Of a DNA stretch of 64,000 bases, positions 58,560-64,000 are shown one piece after another. The notes below the pieces were generated by a model, which saw only the letters and a list, made by a program, of their open reading frames with translations, was not told the origin of the DNA and searched no databases. The position numbers and the translations under genes were made by a program. Position 1 is the first letter of the stretch. Every line of letters starts with the position of its first letter. Where the stretch lies: contig JAVGVS010000239.1 of assembly GCA_032718565.1 (NCBI GenBank), positions 62,001-126,000 on the forward strand, given 5' to 3'. The stretch comes from Distichodus sexfasciatus (taxonomy: Eukaryota > Chordata > Actinopteri > Characiformes > Distichodontidae).

Positions 58560-60165
58560 GAATATGTAATCGAAATAGAATATCTGTGTATTATGTGTAT
58601 CTATGTGTTATGTGCAGCATGCTAGTATGCACTTCACCTTTCCCTCTCTCACTTGGACAATGTCAGATTGCTGTTCATAGACTTTAGTTCAGCATTCAAC
58701 ACCATCATTCCCCAAAGACTGTGTGTGAAACTGAGTGGATTGGGACTGAGCACCTCACTTTGCAACTGGATACTGGACTTCCTGTCAGAGAGGCCTAAGT
58801 CTGTCCGAATCGGCGACAACATTTCCAGCACCATCAGACTGAGCACAGGAGCTCCTCGGGGCTGCGTTCTCAGTCCACTTCTGTTCACATTCCTGACCCA
58901 CAACTGCACCGCCCTGCACAGCTCAAACCACATCATCAAATTCGCCGATGACACGACCGTGGTGGGGCTCATCAGCAACAGTGAGTCAGCGTTCAGAGAT
59001 GAGGTTCAGTGCCTGGCTGCCTGGTGCAGAGAGAACAACCTGTCGCTGAATGTGGACAAAACCAAGGAAATGATTGTTGACTTCAGGAGAACTCGCTCTA
59101 CCCACACACCACTCAGCATTCACGGTTCCATGGTTGAGACTGTAAAAAACGCCAAGTTCCTGGGAGTTCACATCTCAGATGACCTCACCTGGACCACCAA
59201 AACCACCTCCGTCACCAAAAAAGCACAGCAGCGTCTCCACTTCCTGAGATGGCTGAAGCGAGCCAACCTCCCCCCTCCCACCCTCACCGTGTTCTACAGG
59301 GGCACCATAGAGAGCGTCCTGACCAGCTGCATCTCCATCTGGTTCGGAAACAGCACTGTTGCCGATAACAGACGGCTTCAAAGGATTGTCAGAGCAGCTG
59401 GCAACATCATCGGTACGTCTCTCCCGCCGCTACAGGACATCTTCTACAAACACTGCATCAGGAGGGCCTCCTGCATTGTGCCCGACCCCTCACATCCTTC
59501 ACACGGACTCTTTACACTCCTCCTATCCGGCAGACGCTATCGCAGCATCAGAACTCAATCCACCAGGATGTGTGATAGCTTTTTCCCACAAGCCATCAAA
59601 CTCCTGAACACACTTCCTGCCCTCACACTTTCCCCCCCACACACACCCGCACTGTGAACTACCTGACTCTGTTGCACCACTGCACTTTACACATCACCGT
59701 CGCGGTGATGCACTTTATTTTTGCTGCTGGACTATTTCCTCCTCAAATGACTGCTGACACACCACGGCAATAAATTCTTTTGCACTGCTGCCACTATTTG
59801 CACAAATATTGAACATTGAATGTATAAATAGGCTGGATATAGAATTCTTTTCATACTATAACTGTTTCTAACCTCTTGCACATCCAGTGTAAAAGTCAGT
59901 TTCCACAGTGTAGGTAATACTGCATCCAAACTGTCTCTCTATCTACCTCTATTTCTAATTCTAGTTATAGTTTAAAGTTATATTTAATATTCCATGTCTA
60001 GTTTAAAATGTATATTTTGTACTTTATTTATTATTTATTCCATGTGCCTTAATTGTTCTTTGTTCCCTTTTTCCTACTGCACTGTTAAAACTGAAGCCAC
60101 GTCTCTCGTCTCTCTGTATATCTGTACAATATATAGCAGAGATGACAAAGTTTACTTTGACTAGT
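58560..60165 (+). mobile_element. L2/CR1-like LINE, 5'-truncated, RT C-terminal part open
   Basis: An open block at 58653-59657 (334 codons) begins inside RT: FIDFSSAFNTIIPQ, GAPRGCVLSPLLFTF, FADDTTVVGL, then SLNVDKTKEMIVDFRR and FLGVHISDDLTW, and the thumb/C-terminal part (SIWFGNSTVADNRRLQRIVR). The 3' untranslated region ends near ATGACAAAGTTTACTTTGAC, like an L2 tail. The endonuclease and the 5' part of RT are absent. The single long ORF with ADD intact suggests a fairly young insertion. It lies between the BEL/Pao block and gene C. Confidence 0.88.
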
Positions 60166-60914
60166 AGTTGATGTAACAAAAACTCAAATTAATGGTTAAC
60201 TAAGAAATCAGTTATTGTTCTTGAAAACTGGGGGTGGCATATCTCAGTTTGAAAGTCTTATGAAGGACAGAAACTCCTCCTGAATCTTTCCATTCTGGTC
60301 ATAATTCTTCTGAATCATTTTCTTGATTTAATTGCAGGAGAAATAGAGCTGTGAACCTTCTTCACTGGTCTTACGTTTCCATTTGATTACGATTATAAGG
60401 TCAACAGTTCAATTTGATACTGTCTTTTCAATACAACAGTTCAGCATTGTTAAAGCTCAACTGTTCATCTAATTTTATAGAAACATATAATTGTATAGTA
60501 GTGTTAATCCAGTGCCCTACACAGCCCTGCTTCTGTTCCTATAGCACATCCACCTTAAAGTTCACTGTGTTGTCCATTCTGCCTTGTACATTGTAAATTG
60601 TATGTATTAGACTTACTTTGCATTTCCTGCTTGTGTGAAACAATCCCTCAAATCAGTCTGACAAGGTATTTCAATAAACAAAACTACGCTTTTACACTCT
60701 CATCTTTTTCACCATTTCACTCATTTTTTAGTTCACTCATGAACTACAACTATAAACTAAGTATGTATATTAAGCAACATACCTGCTAGTTATTTATCCA
60801 CCATTTCAGAAGGATCAACTTGACAGTACATATTGTGATGCTGGCTTTTGCAGTTTGTTGTGTATGAGATACAGTTAGAGTTTGAGAAATGTATTAAAAT
60901 CATCGTTAAGAATG

Positions 60915-61105
60915 CGACTGGTGGTAGCCTAGTGATCAGGATGCTCACCTCTGTACCAAATGGTTTCAGGTTGAATCCAACCTTCAGCACTACCACCACT
61001 GGGTCCCTGAACAAGACTCTTAACCCCATGTTGCTCCAGGAAGACCCTATAATTAGGAAATGGAAGTCGCTCTGGATAAGAGCATCTGATAAATGCCATA
61101 AATGT
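60915..61105 (+). mobile_element. V-SINE-like SINE
   Basis: Head GTGGTAGCCTAGTGATCAGG, body ACTGGGTCCCTGAACAAGAC, tail TCGCTCTGGATAAGAGCATC. Its downstream end lies about 660 bp from the gene C stop codon. Confidence 0.8.
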
Positions 61106-61763
61106 ATATGTAAATTGGACATAGGCTCTAGAGACAGTGTTGTGTCAAAAAAGCAAAATTAACCTGATAATCTTACAGCTACAGCTTGTATCTTGAATTA
61201 ATATGAACACATTTAAGTAAAATATCAAATACAGAAATCCCCTCATTTTTAGCACCACCAAACAAGCATATAAAGCATAGTTTATTTTTACTTCATATTG
61301 TTATTAGATGATCTGGTCTGAAACAACAGAGTAATCAATATCCAAAGACTAAAGAAACACAATTCATGTCAAGATAAGACTATACTGCTTCTTAACAATA
61401 TTATATTATTATTATTATAATTCTATGTTGTTGTTATTCTTTGTTTTTCTGGACTTCGCTAAGTTATCCAAGGTGCACCATCAGGAAAAAAAAGTAATAA
61501 AAAATGTTCCTGGAATGGAACCCTCAAACCCTTTTTTTGAAATTCAAAGCAGCAGGAAAATTGTAAATTGTGAATATTCAAACATAGTCAATAACATAAG
61601 AGTATATCAATTTGCTTTTAAGAAACATTTGGACTTTTAAAGGGAACAATAACAAGATTCAAACATTAACTTGACACTACACATAGGACAGCACAATAAC
61701 ACAGACACACCATTAATCTTATGTCTTATGTCACATTAGTAGTCATGTTGCGTTTGGGAATGT

Positions 61764-62828
61764 TCAGAAGTGAATTTCCCCAGATACGATGGACCTGTAG
61801 AAGGAGGGTGTCAGTGGGATGTAGCTCTGGCTGCAGTCCTGTAAAACATAAATGGGCTCAGGAATGTTGGCAGGATCAAATCCCTCCTTCATCAGTGACA
61901 CCTTCACCTGTTTAAAGGTATCCGTAAGCTCTATGACTCTCTGAAAAAGTAAAAAGTCAACATAAAGTCAATGGAAAAAGTCAAAATAAGGTAGAGCTCA
62001 CACACCCTTTCTAAGCACAGAAACAAAATACATAGTCTCACAGTAGGACATTTTGAATTACTATGTAAAATGTACAAAATATTCTAAATCATACCATGTC
62101 TGTTTACTGATGTAGTGAGTATTTCACATAGAAATTACTACGGTATGTGTTTCAAGGTGGACAGAGACAGTAAAACAAAAATATGTTACCAAGATGCGTA
62201 TAAAGTGTGGTCTGGCGTAGCTGGGCAGGTAGTTAGTGACATGAGTGAAAGTCTGTCTGCAGTCAAACTCCCAGCTTTTCTTTAAAGTCACAGCTGCCAT
62301 GCCAATACGACCCTCGTGACCTTCAGACACAAAATTAATTTGCAGTGATTGCAGTCAGTTATTATTACTACTTTTTAATTAAAAGAAGATGAGCATCCAT
62401 ATTATATGAGTGTGGGCAGGGCTTTTGTGTGGCAACGTACCTGGCACTTCTACACCATACACATTAGCATCTTGAATAAAATCCAGCATTGCAATAACAT
62501 CAGATACTTCAGTAGTGGCCACATTCTCTCCCTTCCATCTGTAAAACAAAATATTCAAAACAGTCAAAAATAATACAGAGTAATACATGTAATAGGAAAT
62601 ATTTAATCTATATTTAACCTAATCCTTACCTGAATGTATCTCCAATTCGATCTTGAAAGTAGATGAAACTGTCATGGTCGATCTTCATTAGATCTCCACT
62701 GTTGAAGTAAACATCTCCCTCCTGGAACACATCCCGCAATCTCTTTCTCTCTGTCTGCTCCGGATTTCCCGCATAACCCATAAAAGGTGCGATACTGGTA
62801 ATTTTTGAAATTAACAACCCAGTCTCTC
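61764..62828 (-). CDS. slc27a2: Gene C: slc27a2-like acyl-CoA synthetase, exons 7-10 (partial, continues right)
   Basis: Four consecutive exons with GT-AG borders: 7 62630-62828 (199 nt), 8 62441-62538 (98), 9 62190-62320 (131), 10 61764-61940 (177 including TGA). Lengths and phases are identical to gene B. They encode the C-terminal half: APFMGYAG, YFNSGDLM, FIYFQDRIGDTFR, WKGENVATTEV, HEGRIGMAAV, YARPHFIRIL, and an end of IVSGEIHF. No frame break is visible. Exon 6 and earlier are not in 62829-64000 and must lie beyond the right edge, so this is the most upstream gene of the array. Introns 7-9 are short (91, 120 and 249 nt), unlike B. A possible AATAAA poly(A) signal (minus strand) is at 61281-61286. 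Function as for gene B; substrate preference cannot be told from this half. Confidence 0.9.
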
Positions 62829-64000
62829 CTGAAGTCACATTTACACACAAACAAACACATTAAAACAGAACATTACACATTTATAGTTGCCATCTTCATG
62901 AAGATTCCCATGTGAATTCAGTGGTGAACAAACACTACCACACCCAGGGACACAATTACTCTAATGACTCTAAAGCAGCAAATAAAGTTTTACTCTGAAA
63001 TGAAACCTAAAAATCCAAACAAGAGTATACTTGACCATGACTTTGGATTCTCTGTGTCATATCTAATTGCTGTCTAACTTAAAGAGAATGATGAGAATGT
63101 GTGCCATGCTGAGGAAATTTTTGAGGTACACTACTTGACAAAAAAGTGATCATATTTAATAGTTTTACAGATTTTACAGGAGTACAGATTTCACTACAAG
63201 AGGTCAGAGCCTGTCCAGGTTTCCATTGTTAGAACTAATTCTCAGTGACAAAAAAATTAAGACCATCACAGTATGGAGCTCTCCATAAGACAATGCAAAA
63301 CAACTCATTTGCTTGACATGTAGCAGAATTGTCTCTGATCCCACAGAGAAGTGTTCATCCAGTGTTGAATTAACTGATCTCACCTTTCACCTTCCCACAA
63401 GGTCATTTTACCCACCAAACAGTAAAAAAACACTTCAACAAGACTGAATAAAATAGGATCTGCACAACTCTGGGAATCTGTCACATATGTATACAAAATC
63501 ACTTCACTTGGTAGTGTGAGCATACTCACTGTAGCTCAATAGACAAACTTTTTTAAGATTTAAGAAATTCAGGCAAGACATGTAGTGTTTGTTTCTTTAT
63601 TCACTGGGTTACGGTTCAGATCACATGCCTAGTGGAAGTTCTGTGCTTTGTTTACAATTTAGTCCTGTAAGTGTACTTGCACTTGCATCCCCAGACTTGG
63701 CGCTCATCAAATTAATGATACACAGCACTGAAACATTAACCACTGTTGTACAGTTCATCTTACATTAACAAATTTAATACTGATTAACAAAATAAGTGAA
63801 AGGGGTATACAGGATCAGCAGTGGGATGCTTGGCCAGCATATCTGTTAAATTTAAATATATTTTTAGAATTCAGAAGAAATTTGTTAGTCTAGTCTGCTG
63901 ATATGCTATCCAGTTTAATAATATTTTAAGAATATTTCAATAAAATTATTTTTTTGGATGACAATGGCCATATTTAAGATTAAGTTCTAACTAAATAAAG
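62829..64000. other. Intron 6 of gene C, right edge
   Basis: No exon 6 homologue is visible. Around 63125-63430 the text (ACTACTTGACAAAAAAGTGA ... GTGACAAAAAAATTAAGACC) resembles a Tc1-like end; the rest is unassigned AT-rich DNA. Confidence 0.4.

Noticed and set aside
58649..58978. Minus-strand ORF of 109 codons
   Set aside because: Antisense shadow of the L2/CR1-like LINE reverse transcriptase.

Overview
The window reads as nuclear DNA of a ray-finned (teleost) fish. It has vertebrate split genes with canonical GT-AG introns, abundant hAT-type MITEs, tRNA-derived SINEs with V-SINE-like 3' tails, L2/CR1-like and L1/Tx1-like LINEs, and both BEL/Pao and Ty3 LTR elements. No bacterial-type operon, CRISPR array or stand-alone tRNA or rRNA gene was seen. 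Species cannot be fixed from this sequence; an otophysan fish would fit but is a guess.

The backbone is a head-to-tail array of three slc27a2-like genes (very long-chain acyl-CoA synthetase / fatty acid transport protein 2), all on the minus strand. Gene A (348-10155, continuing left) has intact exons 1-6 but broken exons 7 and 8. Gene B (15510-42913) is complete: ten exons whose lengths (475, 210, 159, 125, 195, 91, 199, 98, 131 and 177 nt) sum to 1860 nt, giving 619 residues. Gene C (61764-62828, continuing right) shows exons 7-10, intact. A small plus-strand candidate gene (about 3190-4760) is nested in intron 1 of gene A.

Nearly everything else is mobile DNA. An L1/Tx1-like LINE (10489-15130), itself split by an 882-bp hAT MITE with an exact 8-bp target duplication, fills the A-B intergenic gap. 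The 13.1-kb intron 4 of gene B (21743-34845) holds a DIRS-like remnant, a 30-bp-unit tandem array, hAT MITEs, a degraded Ty3 element and a hAT nested in a hAT. Intron 1 of gene B holds a 786-bp hAT MITE. The start codon of gene B is flanked on its 3' side by a 3.3-kb hAT-flanked block (39016-42298) and upstream by a hAT-derived fragment. Between genes B and C lies a large palindromic foldback-like element (about 43211-52709) whose minisatellite arms were split by a 7.4-kb BEL/Pao retrotransposon (44800-52210, target duplication CTCAC). After it come MITE debris and an L2/CR1-like LINE (about 58560-60165).

The three genes presumably encode related membrane acyl-CoA synthetases; their co-orientation and identical exon lengths fit tandem duplication. 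The transposon chronology (which element sits inside which) is the most readable structure in the window. I found no clearly new biological system. The most unusual objects are the nested palindromic foldback, two hAT MITE families that share an interior but have different ends, and the tandem array with a higher-order 30/60/120-bp period.
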